In this document: piece by piece, positions 9,350 through 18,576 of the stretch | Layout of the letters: every line of letters starts with the position of its first letter | Position numbering within the stretch: the first letter of the stretch is position 1 | Assembly (NCBI RefSeq): GCF_003003285.1 | Contig: NZ_PVTP01000004.1 | Coordinates: 1 to 64,000 of the forward strand | Reading direction: 5' to 3' | From: Yoonia maritima | Lineage (GTDB): Bacteria > Pseudomonadota > Alphaproteobacteria > Rhodobacterales > Rhodobacteraceae | Length of the DNA stretch: 64,000 nucleotides | Translations under genes and position numbers: made by a program | Notes under the pieces: generated by a model | The model's database searches: none | What the model was told of the DNA's origin: nothing | The model's input: the letters and a program-made list of their open reading frames with translations, nothing else

Positions 9350-10403
9350 TTGGCTCTTTGGTTTATTTGGGCGCCGCGCGCGCACCGAAGAAGGCGGGGT
9401 ACGCGGTCGTGGACCAGCGACCCATGTGGTTATTCTTGATGGCACGATGTCATCGCTTAAACCCGGGCGTGAAACAAACGCCGGACTGACGTTCAAGCTC
9501 TTGAACGAGGTGAGCCGCACCAGCAACCTGACTGTCCATTACGAAGCTGGCATTCAATGGCGCGACTGGTCTGGTACTTGGGATGTGATGACCGGAAAGG
9601 GTATCAACAGGCAGATTGAACGTGCGTATGGTGTTGTCGGATCGCGCTATCGGCCGGGCGATAAGATTATCTTGGTTGGCTATTCGCGCGGTGCCTATGC
9701 CGTACGATCGCTTGCCGGGGTGATTGACACGATTGGTCTTGTTCAGGCTGACCACGCAACGGTACGTGCAGTGCGGCAGGCCTATCGGCATTATCGAAAT
9801 GGTGGTGTGAACCCGGCAGCAAAGCGATTTAGTGAGATCTATTGCCACGATGACGTCAAGATCGAAGCCGTTGCTGTCTGGGATACCGTCAAGGCATTGG
9901 GGTTACGCTTGCCGGTCTTGTGGCGCTGGGCGCCTGCGCAGCACGATTTTCACAACCACGCGCTCGGCCCGCATGTACTGAATGGCTTTCACGCGCTGGC
10001 GATTGATGAGCGGCGTCGCGCATATGAACCCGTGATGTGGCATTGCCGGCCAGACTGGACAGGCCATATGGAGCAGGTTTGGTTCCGGGGAAATCACGCG
10101 GATATCGGTGGGCAGGTCTGGGAGCACCCACAAGCACGGCCACTTGCCAATATCCCGCTTGTTTGGATGCTAGAGCGGTTGGCCGACTGCGAAGTCCCTT
10201 TGCCGACCGGCTGGTACGACAGGTTCCCTCAAGACGTTAATGCACCGTCTATTGGCAGTTGGCGCGGCTGGGCTAAAATTTTCCTTGCGCGCAAGGCGAG
10301 GGTGGTCGGCAACGATCCGTCAGAACGCATGCATGAGACGATCGCAGCCGACATCCTAGAGCCGTCAATCGCGGTGGATTTGCATAATCAGGCAAGTGGT
10401 TGA
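9336..10403 (+). CDS. DUF2235 alpha/beta hydrolase
   Basis: A 355-residue protein of the DUF2235 family (T6SS Tle1-type phospholipase fold). The nucleophile elbow GYSRGAY (GxSxG) is near residue 108, preceded by VVILDGTMSS. A later WFRGNHADIGG carries the catalytic histidine and acid. There is no signal peptide and no type VI secretion gene nearby, so a cytoplasmic lipase/hydrolase is as likely as an effector. It starts with GTG at 9336, overlapping the molybdenum-subunit gene by 14 bases, which suggests co-transcription and translational coupling. Its 3' end overlaps the convergent thioesterase gene by 39 bases. Confidence 0.8.
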   Translation: MKLRDWLFGLFGRRARTEEGGVRGRGPATHVVILDGTMSSLKPGRETNAGLTFKLLNEVSRTSNLTVHYEAGIQWRDWSGTWDVMTGKGINRQIERAYGVVGSRYRPGDKIILVGYSRGAYAVRSLAGVIDTIGLVQADHATVRAVRQAYRHYRNGGVNPAAKRFSEIYCHDDVKIEAVAVWDTVKALGLRLPVLWRWAPAQHDFHNHALGPHVLNGFHALAIDERRRAYEPVMWHCRPDWTGHMEQVWFRGNHADIGGQVWEHPQARPLANIPLVWMLERLADCEVPLPTGWYDRFPQDVNAPSIGSWRGWAKIFLARKARVVGNDPSERMHETIAADILEPSIAVDLHNQASG

Positions 10404-10844
10404 GCCGGTCGCATACAGCTTACCATCATCAGCGCCGCGAATTTCACCATGGGACACGCCAGTTGTACGGCCCCCATGATCAAGGAAACCAGTCGCGATA
10501 ATTTCGGTCCCGATTGGGATCGCGCGGGTCAGGTTAATTTTGTACTCAAGGGTCGTGTAGATCGCCCCTTTGGGTACTGTGGTCATGACCGCGCAGGCCA
10601 TGCAGCTATCCAGCAGCGTTCCATACCAGCCGCCATGAATGCCGCCCATTGGGTTGGTGTGTTCAAACTGCGGTTTGCCACGAAAAGAGACTTTGCCAAG
10701 CTCAACCGTGTCAAGCCAGTAGTTCATGATTTTGCTTATAGGAGCGCTCAACGCGGGCTCTTGAAGCGTTGTTTGCAGATATTCTAATCCTGACATTGAC
10801 AGCATTCTGTCACGATCAGGCAGGGTATATGGCGTGGTGGTCAT
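10365..10844 (-). CDS. PaaI-family hotdog thioesterase
   Basis: A 159-residue single hotdog-fold protein. The family signature HTNPMGGIHGGWYGTLLDSCM (near residues 62-82) contains the active-site Asn/His and glycine turn, followed by YTTLEYKINLTRAIPIG, the central strand region of 4HBT/PaaI enzymes. Such proteins hydrolyse acyl- or aryl-CoA thioesters in the cytoplasm. The substrate cannot be read from sequence. It lies downstream of metF on the same strand after a 36-base gap that holds a strong hairpin. The C-terminus overlaps the convergent DUF2235 gene. Confidence 0.88.
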   Translation of the reverse strand: MTTTPYTLPDRDRMLSMSGLEYLQTTLQEPALSAPISKIMNYWLDTVELGKVSFRGKPQFEHTNPMGGIHGGWYGTLLDSCMACAVMTTVPKGAIYTTLEYKINLTRAIPIGTEIIATGFLDHGGRTTGVSHGEIRGADDGKLYATGSTTCLIMQIHRD

Positions 10845-10850
10845 AGGGCC

Positions 10851-10870
10851 TCGGGCGTTGTTTCGCCCGA
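10851..10870 (-). terminator. Hairpin between metF and the thioesterase gene
   Basis: A perfect 7-bp GC-rich stem (TCGGGCG / CGCCCGA) with a 6-base loop fills the gap between the metF stop and the thioesterase start. There is no U tract, so it may be a weak terminator or a processing/stability hairpin. Confidence 0.45.
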
Positions 10871-10880
10871 AGCTGTACCC

Positions 10881-11747
10881 TTAGGCTACGTTTTGCAACC
10901 GGCCTTTTGGTGTGACACCCAGCGCATGACATACATCGCGCGTCAGTTCAGGGCGGTTCAATGTATAGAAATGCAGGTGGTCAACGCCGCCTTGCAGCAG
11001 ATCGTCACATAGTTCGGTCGCCAACGCAGTCGCGAGCAGATCAGTCGTGCCGTCGCGGGTCGCATGTTGAAATGCATCAGTTACGACTTGTGGAATTGTC
11101 GTGCCGCACATTCTCGCAAACCGCTGTGTCCCGGCCCAGTTTTCGATTGGCAGGATGCCCGGAAGGATCGGAGCGTCGATCCCCGCCTTCACACATGCAT
11201 CGCGGAACCGAAAAAATGTGTCGGCCTCAAAAAAGAACTGTGTAATCGCAGAAGTCGCGCCAGCGTCGATTTTACGCTTCAGGAAAGCGATGTCTGCGGC
11301 TTGGTCTGCGGCCTCTGGATGCTTTTCAGGATATGCGCCCACGCGGATGTTGAATTTTCCGGTGTCCGCCAATGCGCCGATCAGTTCGACAGAGCTGGCA
11401 AAGCCTTCGGCATGTGGTTTGAAGCCATCCGACCCTTTTGGGGCATCGCCACGAAGGGCCACAATTTCACGCACGCCTTCTTGGGCATAGCCATCAGCGA
11501 TTTCCAATGTCTCGGCTTTTGTCGCATCGACACATGTCAAATGCGCGGCAACGTTCAAGCCGCTGGTGCGGTGAATGGCGCCCACTGCTTCGTGGGTAAG
11601 TTTGCGGGTGGTGCCACCGGCACCGTAAGTCACAGACACAAACGTCGGGTCCAATGGGGCCAGCACATTGACACAGTCCCAAAGGCGGAACGAACCCTCA
11701 AGCGATTTGGGCGGGAAGAATTCGAATGATACAGACGGCGTTGACAT
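10881..11747 (-). CDS. metF: Methylenetetrahydrofolate reductase
   Basis: A 288-residue TIM-barrel flavoprotein that reduces 5,10-methylene-THF to 5-methyl-THF, the methyl donor for methionine synthesis. It shows the family start SVSFEFFPPKS (catalytic Glu in FEFFP), VSVTYGAGG, AHLTCVD, LRGD and the conserved QFFFEADTF segment. The ATG at 11747 has an AGAGAGG ribosome site; the longer upstream frame runs into the metR promoter region. It is divergent from the LysR gene metR, with an exact MetR half-site pair between them, so regulation by MetR and homocysteine is likely. Confidence 0.96.
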   Translation of the reverse strand: MSTPSVSFEFFPPKSLEGSFRLWDCVNVLAPLDPTFVSVTYGAGGTTRKLTHEAVGAIHRTSGLNVAAHLTCVDATKAETLEIADGYAQEGVREIVALRGDAPKGSDGFKPHAEGFASSVELIGALADTGKFNIRVGAYPEKHPEAADQAADIAFLKRKIDAGATSAITQFFFEADTFFRFRDACVKAGIDAPILPGILPIENWAGTQRFARMCGTTIPQVVTDAFQHATRDGTTDLLATALATELCDDLLQGGVDHLHFYTLNRPELTRDVCHALGVTPKGRLQNVA

Positions 11748-11793
11748 GGACGGACCTCTCTCTTGCCATGCTGTTATCTCAGCTTTAATGAGT

Positions 11794-11806
11794 TGAAGCA
11801 AATTCA
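11794..11806. promoter_or_regulatory. MetR box in the metF-metR intergenic region
   Basis: The sequence TGAA-N5-TTCA (TGAAGCAAATTCA) is an exact match to the known enterobacterial MetR operator consensus. It lies 47 bases upstream of the metF start and 33 bases upstream of the metR start, where it could serve both divergent genes. Confidence 0.75.
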
Positions 11807-11838
11807 TAACTTTCACCACGATCATGAGGGTGGCTCAT

Positions 11839-12744
11839 ATGCATATCGAATTCCGGCATCTTCGGACCATCAAGGCAATCCATGACACGGGTGGTCTGGC
11901 ACGTGCAGCTGATCAGCTGAACATCACACAAAGTGCGCTAAGCCATCAGATCAAAGGGATCGAAGATCAGGCCGGTGTTGAACTGTTCGTGCGCCGATCT
12001 AAACCGCTGAAACTCTCGGCCGCTGGAATGCGTATGCTTGCTGCGGCTGAATCGATTTTGCCACAGGTTGCCGCACTTGAGGCGGAATTCTCGGGTCTGA
12101 TTAAAGGTAGCTCTGGTCGTTTGCATATCGCAATTGAATGCCACGCCTGTTTCGAATGGTTGTTCCCCGTGTTGGAACAATTCCGCAAGGCATGGCCCGA
12201 GGTCGATGTCGATATTCGTCCGGGCCTTGCGTTTGATGCCTTGCCTGCGCTGAGCAAAGAAGAGGTGGATTTGGTTGTGTCCTCTGATCCAGAGGAACTG
12301 CCTGACACCGATTTTACGCCGCTTTTTGACTATGAACCCGTCTTTGTAGCGTCGTCTTCACATCCGCTCGCGCAGAAAGATGTGATCGAGGCCGAGGATT
12401 TCCGCGGTGAAACGCTGATTACCTATCCCGTTGACCGTGCGCGCCTTGATATCTTTTCTCAGCTTTTGACACCGGCCAAGGTTGAACCGGGCGCAGTGCG
12501 GCAGGTTGAGCTGACTGCTGTGATCTTATTGTTGGTCGCCTCAAACCGTGGCGTTGCCGTGCTGCCAGATTGGGTTGTGAGCCAAGTACGCTATAACTCT
12601 GACTACGTGACGCGGCCGTTAACCAAAGACGGTATTACCCGTCGTCTTTATGCCGCAACCCGGTCCGAGGATACGTCGCGCCCGTTCATGGCGCATCTGA
12701 TCCGACTGGCCAAACAAGAGGCTGTGAAACTACAACGAAATTGA
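11839..12744 (+). CDS. metR: LysR-family regulator of methionine metabolism, MetR-like
   Basis: A 301-residue LysR-type transcription factor. The N-terminal winged helix-turn-helix reads FRHLRTIKAIHDTGGLARAADQLNITQSALSHQIKGIE, which is very close to MetR proteins. The C-terminal effector-binding domain (GRLHIAIECHACFEWLFPVLEQF) carries the ECH motif typical of MetR. It binds homocysteine in known systems and activates methionine genes. The start at 11839 has a GAGGGTGG site; the ATG at 11824 is also in frame. It is divergent from metF, across a MetR box. Confidence 0.9.
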   Translation: MHIEFRHLRTIKAIHDTGGLARAADQLNITQSALSHQIKGIEDQAGVELFVRRSKPLKLSAAGMRMLAAAESILPQVAALEAEFSGLIKGSSGRLHIAIECHACFEWLFPVLEQFRKAWPEVDVDIRPGLAFDALPALSKEEVDLVVSSDPEELPDTDFTPLFDYEPVFVASSSHPLAQKDVIEAEDFRGETLITYPVDRARLDIFSQLLTPAKVEPGAVRQVELTAVILLLVASNRGVAVLPDWVVSQVRYNSDYVTRPLTKDGITRRLYAATRSEDTSRPFMAHLIRLAKQEAVKLQRN

Positions 12745-12867
12745 CGGGGTATTGGTGATCCGCGTAGCGTCATCTGACAGGGTTTCCCGAAAAGCCGGTT
12801 TACCCCTTGTTACGCACGCGCGTTGGGCCTATACGCCGCGCTTGATCCCGAACCCGGAGAAGATGTG

Positions 12868-13662
12868 ATGGCTGGCAGCGCAAACCTGAACGTGATGATG
12901 AAAACCGCCCGTAAAGCAGGGCGTGCATTGCTGAAAGACTTTGGCGAAGTCGAGCAATTGCAAGTAAGCGCGAAAGGTCCCGGCGACTTTGTTAGCCGTG
13001 CGGACCGTACCGCCGAAGAAACAATCCGTGAAGAATTGCTGCACGCGCGCCCATCCTATGGGTTCTTGGGCGAAGAAGGCAAAGAGATCGAAGGCGCTGA
13101 TCCAACCCGTCGTTGGATTGTTGATCCGCTGGATGGTACAACCAACTTTTTGCACGGTCTGCCACATTGGGCTGTTTCAATCGCACTGGAACATAAGGGC
13201 CAGATCGTTGCGGGTGTTGTATATGACCCGGCAAAGGACGAAATGTTCTATGCGGAAAAAGGTGGCGGTGCTTGGTTGAACGAAGGCCGTTTGCGCGTTT
13301 CCGGACGTCACCGCATGATCGAAAGCATCTTTGCGACTGGTCTGCCATTCGCTGGTCGCTCTGATCTGCCAGAAACACTACAAGACCTTGCGCGTATCTT
13401 GCCTGCTTGTGCCGGTGTCCGCCGTTTCGGCGCTGCTGCGCTTGATCTGGCTTATGTTGCTGCAGGTCGTTACGACGGCTTCTGGGAACGGAACCTGAAG
13501 ATTTGGGATATGGCAGCTGGCCTGATCATCGTTCGCGAAGCTGGCGGCATGGTTGAACCTATCCGTCCCGACGGTGATATCTTGGCCGATGGCGCTGTTA
13601 TCTGTTCGAATGAACCGATCTTTGAAAACTTTTCAAAGGTTGTTCGCAAGGCTAACGCCTAA
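12868..13662 (+). CDS. Inositol monophosphatase family protein
   Basis: A 264-residue Mg-dependent phosphatase of the IMPase/SuhB family. Metal-binding motifs are visible: GEEGKE, then IVDPLDGTTNFLHG (D-P-L-D-G-T, about residues 84-97) and IWDMAAG in the C-terminal half. It probably dephosphorylates inositol phosphate or a related sugar phosphate in the cytoplasm; SuhB-type members also bind the transcription machinery. The ATG at 12868 follows GGAGAAG. Its stop overlaps the convergent rhomboid gene by 11 bases. Confidence 0.9.
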   Translation: MAGSANLNVMMKTARKAGRALLKDFGEVEQLQVSAKGPGDFVSRADRTAEETIREELLHARPSYGFLGEEGKEIEGADPTRRWIVDPLDGTTNFLHGLPHWAVSIALEHKGQIVAGVVYDPAKDEMFYAEKGGGAWLNEGRLRVSGRHRMIESIFATGLPFAGRSDLPETLQDLARILPACAGVRRFGAAALDLAYVAAGRYDGFWERNLKIWDMAAGLIIVREAGGMVEPIRPDGDILADGAVICSNEPIFENFSKVVRKANA

Positions 13663-14386
13663 CAGTCGGAATATTGCTACGACCGTATTGGGTTTCCGGA
13701 TGATCCGGGTGCCCATGTGTACGCTGCCAAAACCCTGTGCCGCCTAGCGTCAACCACATTGGCAACATCAACGCAAAGCCCGCAACAAATCCGCCAGCGT
13801 GCGCCCAATGGGCCACGCCGCCCGTTCCCGCCATTGCGTTGAACCCGTTGAATAGCTGCGCCGCAAACCAAAACCCGAGTGTGATCCACGCGGGTATTGG
13901 AAAAATGCGGAAGAATACGATGAAGAATACAAACACATCGACCCGCGCCTTGGGGAATAGCAACAGATAGCCCCCCATAACGCCTGCAATCGCCCCTGAT
14001 GCGCCGACCATCGGGATCATCGAGGATGGCTCTGACGCGAACTGCGCTAAGCCAGCGGCGATCCCGCATAGCAGATAAAAGATCAAGAACGGCACATGGC
14101 CCAGTTTGTCTTCTAGATTATCGCCATAAATCCATAAAAACAGCATGTTCCCGGCGAGGTGCATGAACCCACTGTGCAAGAACATTGAGCTGAGGGCGGT
14201 TACATAACCTTCGCCTGCAGAAATTCGCGCTGGGACCAATCCGTAGTGAAAGAATATCTCGGCAATCGCGCGTTCTGATTGGGCCGCATAGCTGCCCAAG
14301 AAAATCAGTACGTTCAATATGATCAGCGCAATCGTGACATAAGGCACGCGTTCAGATGGATTGTGGTCGCGGAATGGGAATATCAT
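13652..14386 (-). CDS. Rhomboid-family intramembrane serine protease
   Basis: A 244-residue polytopic membrane protein with about six hydrophobic segments. The rhomboid catalytic serine is in the GASGAIAG loop-helix motif, and the dyad histidine in HWAHAGGF of the last helix. FLHSGFMHLAGNMLFLW matches the conserved L1/TM2 signature. It cleaves transmembrane helices of other membrane proteins, but the substrates here are unknown. The ATG at 14386 (MIFPFRDHNP) gives the usual short cytoplasmic N-terminus; the longer frame overlaps putA. It lies about 31 bases downstream of putA on the same strand. Confidence 0.92.
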   Translation of the reverse strand: MIFPFRDHNPSERVPYVTIALIILNVLIFLGSYAAQSERAIAEIFFHYGLVPARISAGEGYVTALSSMFLHSGFMHLAGNMLFLWIYGDNLEDKLGHVPFLIFYLLCGIAAGLAQFASEPSSMIPMVGASGAIAGVMGGYLLLFPKARVDVFVFFIVFFRIFPIPAWITLGFWFAAQLFNGFNAMAGTGGVAHWAHAGGFVAGFALMLPMWLTLGGTGFWQRTHGHPDHPETQYGRSNIPTVRR

Positions 14387-14417
14387 GCCGCGACCGTGAT
14401 TTATGTGCGCGCCGTGG

Positions 14418-17400
14418 TCAAGCGGTTGCTTGATCCGCGACTTGGGCCAGCAGTGCGGCGTTACCACCTGCCGCTGTCGTATCAATGCAAACGTGCCGTT
14501 CATGCATTGCGTGGGCTACGTCAGGCATGCCCGTGATCAACGCAACGATTGGGCCTTGGCGTTTGCTAAGGGCTGTTTCGATCGCGCGGCCTGTTTCAGC
14601 GTCGCCCCACCACAACACGCCGGCCAAATGCGTAAGTGTCGTCAGGTGGTCGGGAGCTAACGTACCTTCGCTGCTGATGCCAATACCACCAAGCGCCTCA
14701 ATTGCGCGAACCTGCGTTTCTGATGCCTCTGGGCCCGGACCCATGCAAAGAATCGGACCACGTGGGCGGACGCTATGACGGTTGGATTCGCCTGTTGGCC
14801 CAGGCAGATCAGTTGGTGTTTGTGCCGTAACTGACTTTGTTGCGTTTAAACGTGTGCTTAGGGCGGCTAGGTCACTGTCAGCCGTCCATTCAGACGTGGC
14901 GCTTTGCACGGGGGTTGCAGTAAAGCGCGGCAGATAGTGCGGACCGCCTGCCTTGGGTCCAGTCCCAGACAGACCTTCGCCGCCAAAAGGTTGGCTGCCT
15001 ACGACGGCACCAATCTGGTCGCGGTTTACGTAAATATTCCCCGCTTCAATCCGTTCAACGATGGTCTGTACGCGGTCATCAATCCGGGTGTGCAGACCAA
15101 AGGTCAGCCCGTAGCCAGTACCATTGATCGTGTCGATCACATTGTTGATTTCATCCGCCTTAAACGTCGCCACGTGCAACACAGGGCCAAATATTTCACG
15201 GTCCATGTCCGTGATACTGTTCACCCGAATGGCCGTGGGCGCGATGAAATGCCCGCCATTTTCCGGGGCTTTGATTTGGTGGATAATGCGCCCGTCTGAC
15301 TGTGCTTGGGTAATGTGATCCGCGATTATCTTATGCGCGGGCGCGTCAATAACGGGGCCAAGATCGGTTGATAGCAGCCACGGATCACCAACGACCAGCT
15401 CATCCATCGCACCCTTCAGCATTTTCAACAGAGGCTCTGCGATGTCCTCTTGAACATACAGGCAGCGCAGGGCCGAACACCGCTGACCAGCCGACCGAAA
15501 TGCGCCGTTCACGATGTCACGCACAGCATGTTCGGGCAGGGCGGTGCTATCAACGATCATTGCGTTTAAGCCGCCGGTTTCCGCAATCAGCGGTGTTCCC
15601 GGCGCGCAGTTGGCGGCCATGGCTTCGCGGATCTTTAACGCAGTGGCGGTAGAGCCTGTAAATGCCACCCCGTTTATTCGCGCATCAGAGGTAAGCGCCG
15701 CACCAACGTTCCCGCCTCCCGGAAGCAATTGTAATGCGTCGATTGGCACGCCGGCGGCATGCAGCATTTCAACGGCACGGGTCGCGATCAGCGCTGTTTG
15801 CTCTGCCGGTTTGGCCAATACAGCGTTGCCAGCGGCCAGCGCGGCGGCAATTTGTCCGGTAAAGATAGCCAGTGGAAAGTTCCAAGGGCTGATGCATGTC
15901 CAGACGCCACGCGCCTTTGTGTCGTCGCTGGCTTGGGTCGCGTAATAGCGCAGGAAATCCACGGCCTCGCGCAGTTCAGCCACGACATCTGGCATGCCCT
16001 TGCCAGCTTCGCGTGCCAGAATCGCGAACAGTTCATTTGCATTGGCTTCATAAGCGTTGGCGGCAGCGTTCAACGCAGCAGCACGTGTGGCCGCATCTGC
16101 GCCCCACGGTTTCGCGTATCCGATCGCCGCAGTGATATCGGCAGGGCCAGCTACCTGAACTTGACCGACGATATCTTTTGCACGTGCCGGGTTTATGACG
16201 GGTGTCTTCGGTTCCGTCGGTTGACCCGCTGCGATAATGGGATGCCCTTGAAGCTGTGTTTCTAAAAACGGCGCACGCCCGGTTTCTATAGCTGACAGGG
16301 TGGGGGCATGGGTTAAATCCCACCCACGCGAGTTAACGCGCTCTGGCAGGAATATATTTGGCCCTTTGGGCAGGTCGACACCATGGCCGATTGCCTCAAA
16401 CGGGCAGGCGGCCACGACTTCGGGCGCCACGTCTTCGTCGACGATCTGGTTCACAAAACTAGAGTTCGCACCGTTCTCCAACAGACGCCGAACGAGATAG
16501 GCGAGCAGATCTTCGTGCGCGCCGACTGGGGCGTAGATACGGCAGTGCGTCTTTTCCGCGTTCAGCACCAGTGTGTGCAGGGTTTCACCCATGCCATGAA
16601 GGCGCTGGAATTCATACGCTGCGGGTGTCAGCCCCATCGTCGATGCGATGTCGAGAACGGCAGCAACTGTGTGCGCGTTATGTGTCGCGAACTGCGGGTA
16701 AATCCGGTCAGTCATGCCAAGCAGCTTGCGGGCGTTGCTGATGTAGCTGATGTCAGTGTGCTGTTTAGCCGTGAATACGGGGAACCCGTCGATGCCTTCG
16801 ACTTGTGCGCGTTTGATTTCAGCGTCCCAATATGCGCCCTTCACCAAGCGGACCATGATTTTGCGATCCAGCTTTGTTGCCAATGCGTGCAGGTAGTCGA
16901 TGACCAGCGGGGCGCGTTGGCCGTAGGCCTGCACGACGACACCGAAACCATCCCATCCAGATAGCGCAGGCTCTGACAAAACCGCGGCGATCACATCAAG
17001 CGACAAGGAAAGGCGGTCAGCCTCCTCTGCGTCAATGTTGAAGCCCATGCCAGCAGATTTTGCGAGCATCGCCAATGCACGCACACGCGGGACCAATTCG
17101 GTCATGACGCGTGCCTCTTGGGCGACCTCGTACCGTGGGTGCAGCGCGGATAGTTTGACCGAGATGCCTGGGTTTTTGGCAACGGTTTCATGTGTGCAAT
17201 GTTCAGCAATCGCGCTGATCGCACGCGAATATGACAGATGGTAGGCACGTGCATCGGACTCTGTCCGGGCGGCTTCGCCCAGCATGTCATAGCTATAGGT
17301 AAATCCCTTTGCTTGCATGCCAGCAGCACGTTTCATCGCCTTGCCGATATCTTCGCCCAAGACGAACTGGCGACCCATTTCACGCATTGCACGGGCGACC

Positions 17401-17876
17401 GCGGTACGAATTACGGGTTCGCCCAATCGCTTTACCGCGCTGCGCAGGTGGCGGGTGATACCAGGCTTTTCATCGTCCAACACGCGCCCTGTGAGCATCA
17501 ACGCCCAGGTCGATGCGTTGACCAGCGACGATGCCGAATGCCCAAGGTGCTTGCCCCAGTCCGACGGCGCAATTTTATCTTCGATCAAGGCATCAATGGT
17601 TTCCGCGTCGGGAACGCGCAACAGAGCCTCTGCAAGACACATCAAGGCAATGCCTTCGTCCGTGGATAGGCCGTATTCAGCAAGGAAAACCTCCATCAGG
17701 CCGGGTTCCGCGCTATCGCGGATTTCCCGAACCAAATCCGCGGCTTTTGCGCTAATTCGAGCCCGGTCTTCTGGTGAGAGGGCAGCAGCCTGCGCCAGCG
17801 TTTTCACCGCCTGTAATTCATCGCAATACATTGCAGCGTCGATTTCTGAGCGCAGGTCGGTCTGATCACTATGCAT
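14418..17876 (-). CDS. putA: Bifunctional proline dehydrogenase / P5C dehydrogenase
   Basis: A 1152-residue PutA. The FAD-dependent proline dehydrogenase barrel occupies roughly residues 150-470 (RLVKGAYWDAEIKRAQ). The aldehyde dehydrogenase domain follows (SPWNFPLAIFTGQIAAALAAGNAVLAKPAE), with catalytic Glu in AETGGLN and the nucleophile in SAGQRCSALR near residue 799. A C-terminal stretch completes the channel. It oxidises proline to glutamate with channelling of the intermediate at the membrane. The N-terminus lacks the ribbon-helix-helix DNA-binding domain of enteric trifunctional PutA, consistent with control by the divergent Lrp-type gene. The ATG at 17876 is chosen because upstream residues are low-complexity polar and the promoter must fit there. 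Confidence 0.95.
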   Translation of the reverse strand: MHSDQTDLRSEIDAAMYCDELQAVKTLAQAAALSPEDRARISAKAADLVREIRDSAEPGLMEVFLAEYGLSTDEGIALMCLAEALLRVPDAETIDALIEDKIAPSDWGKHLGHSASSLVNASTWALMLTGRVLDDEKPGITRHLRSAVKRLGEPVIRTAVARAMREMGRQFVLGEDIGKAMKRAAGMQAKGFTYSYDMLGEAARTESDARAYHLSYSRAISAIAEHCTHETVAKNPGISVKLSALHPRYEVAQEARVMTELVPRVRALAMLAKSAGMGFNIDAEEADRLSLSLDVIAAVLSEPALSGWDGFGVVVQAYGQRAPLVIDYLHALATKLDRKIMVRLVKGAYWDAEIKRAQVEGIDGFPVFTAKQHTDISYISNARKLLGMTDRIYPQFATHNAHTVAAVLDIASTMGLTPAAYEFQRLHGMGETLHTLVLNAEKTHCRIYAPVGAHEDLLAYLVRRLLENGANSSFVNQIVDEDVAPEVVAACPFEAIGHGVDLPKGPNIFLPERVNSRGWDLTHAPTLSAIETGRAPFLETQLQGHPIIAAGQPTEPKTPVINPARAKDIVGQVQVAGPADITAAIGYAKPWGADAATRAAALNAAANAYEANANELFAILAREAGKGMPDVVAELREAVDFLRYYATQASDDTKARGVWTCISPWNFPLAIFTGQIAAALAAGNAVLAKPAEQTALIATRAVEMLHAAGVPIDALQLLPGGGNVGAALTSDARINGVAFTGSTATALKIREAMAANCAPGTPLIAETGGLNAMIVDSTALPEHAVRDIVNGAFRSAGQRCSALRCLYVQEDIAEPLLKMLKGAMDELVVGDPWLLSTDLGPVIDAPAHKIIADHITQAQSDGRIIHQIKAPENGGHFIAPTAIRVNSITDMDREIFGPVLHVATFKADEINNVIDTINGTGYGLTFGLHTRIDDRVQTIVERIEAGNIYVNRDQIGAVVGSQPFGGEGLSGTGPKAGGPHYLPRFTATPVQSATSEWTADSDLAALSTRLNATKSVTAQTPTDLPGPTGESNRHSVRPRGPILCMGPGPEASETQVRAIEALGGIGISSEGTLAPDHLTTLTHLAGVLWWGDAETGRAIETALSKRQGPIVALITGMPDVAHAMHERHVCIDTTAAGGNAALLAQVADQATA

Positions 17877-17983
17877 TGATGGGGGGTCCTTGTTGTTTTT
17901 CCCTATTCTATCCCATTGTGTGCAGTCCGTTTGGTTGGTAATTGTGGCCCTGTTAGTCGATTGCACCAAAGAGGGCAGAGTAA

Positions 17984-18478
17984 ATGGTCGATATGAGTTC
18001 CGATTTAGATGGTTTTGACCGCAAGATTCTTGACGTGCTTGCCGTCGAAGGACGCGTCAGCGTCACAGAGCTGGCACGCCGCATCGGCCTGTCAAAATCG
18101 CCAACCCAAGCGCGGCTAAAACGGCTAGAGGATAACGGCGTTATCCGTGGTTACCGTGCGCTGTTCGACCCAATTCGGTTGGGGCGCGACCATGTTGCCT
18201 TTGTCGAAGTCAAATTAACAGACACCCGAGAGTCAGCATTGGCAGCCTTTAACGCGGCCGTAATGCGGGTGCCCGAGGTGGAACAATGCCATCTCATCGC
18301 AGGTTCATTTGATTATTTGCTGAAGGTTCGGACTGCAGGGATGACTGGTTACCGCGCTGTTTTAGCAGATAAAATATCGACTTTGCCACATGTCGCGAAC
18401 ACGTCGACCTATGTTGCGATGCAAGCAGTTAAAGAAGAAGGACTTTCACCGCTTGCCCCTCCGGGCGCGTCCGCGTAG
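17984..18478 (+). CDS. Lrp/AsnC-family regulator, probable PutR
   Basis: A 164-residue Lrp/AsnC protein. The winged HTH lies in residues 6-60 (LDVLAVEGRVSVTELARRIGLSKSPTQARLKRLEDNGVIRGY). The RAM ligand-binding domain follows, with the usual VEQCHLIAGSFDYLLKVR segment. It is divergent from putA with a gap of about 107 bases, the arrangement of PutR, the proline-responsive activator of putA known in Rhodobacter and Agrobacterium. The ATG at 17984 has a GAGGGCAG site; a second ATG is at 17993. Confidence 0.9.
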   Translation: MVDMSSDLDGFDRKILDVLAVEGRVSVTELARRIGLSKSPTQARLKRLEDNGVIRGYRALFDPIRLGRDHVAFVEVKLTDTRESALAAFNAAVMRVPEVEQCHLIAGSFDYLLKVRTAGMTGYRAVLADKISTLPHVANTSTYVAMQAVKEEGLSPLAPPGASA

Positions 18479-18490
18479 GAATAGCACCGT

Positions 18491-18576
18491 GCCCGCGTGG
18501 TGGAATGGTAGACACATGAGACTTAAAATCTCCCGGCTGTAAGGCCGTGCCGGTTCGAGTCCGGCCGCGGGCACCA
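18491..18576 (+). tRNA. tRNA-Leu (anticodon UAA)
   Basis: An 86-base tRNA with encoded CCA. The acceptor stem GCCCGCG pairs with CGCGGGC at 18566-18572. The anticodon loop CTTAAAA gives TAA at 18524-18526. There is a long variable arm, as expected for class II tRNA-Leu, and a GGTTCGAGTCC T-arm. It lies 12 bases past the Lrp gene and marks the left edge of the AT-richer exopolysaccharide region. Confidence 0.97.

Noticed and set aside
9336..10403. DUF2235 protein as a type VI secretion effector
   Set aside because: No vgrG, hcp, immunity or other secretion genes are near, so only the fold is assigned.
11748..11838. Possible SAM-II riboswitch upstream of metF (AAAGCTGAG seen)
   Set aside because: Only a short piece resembles the SAM-II consensus; the pseudoknot strands are absent. 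The MetR box explains regulation better.
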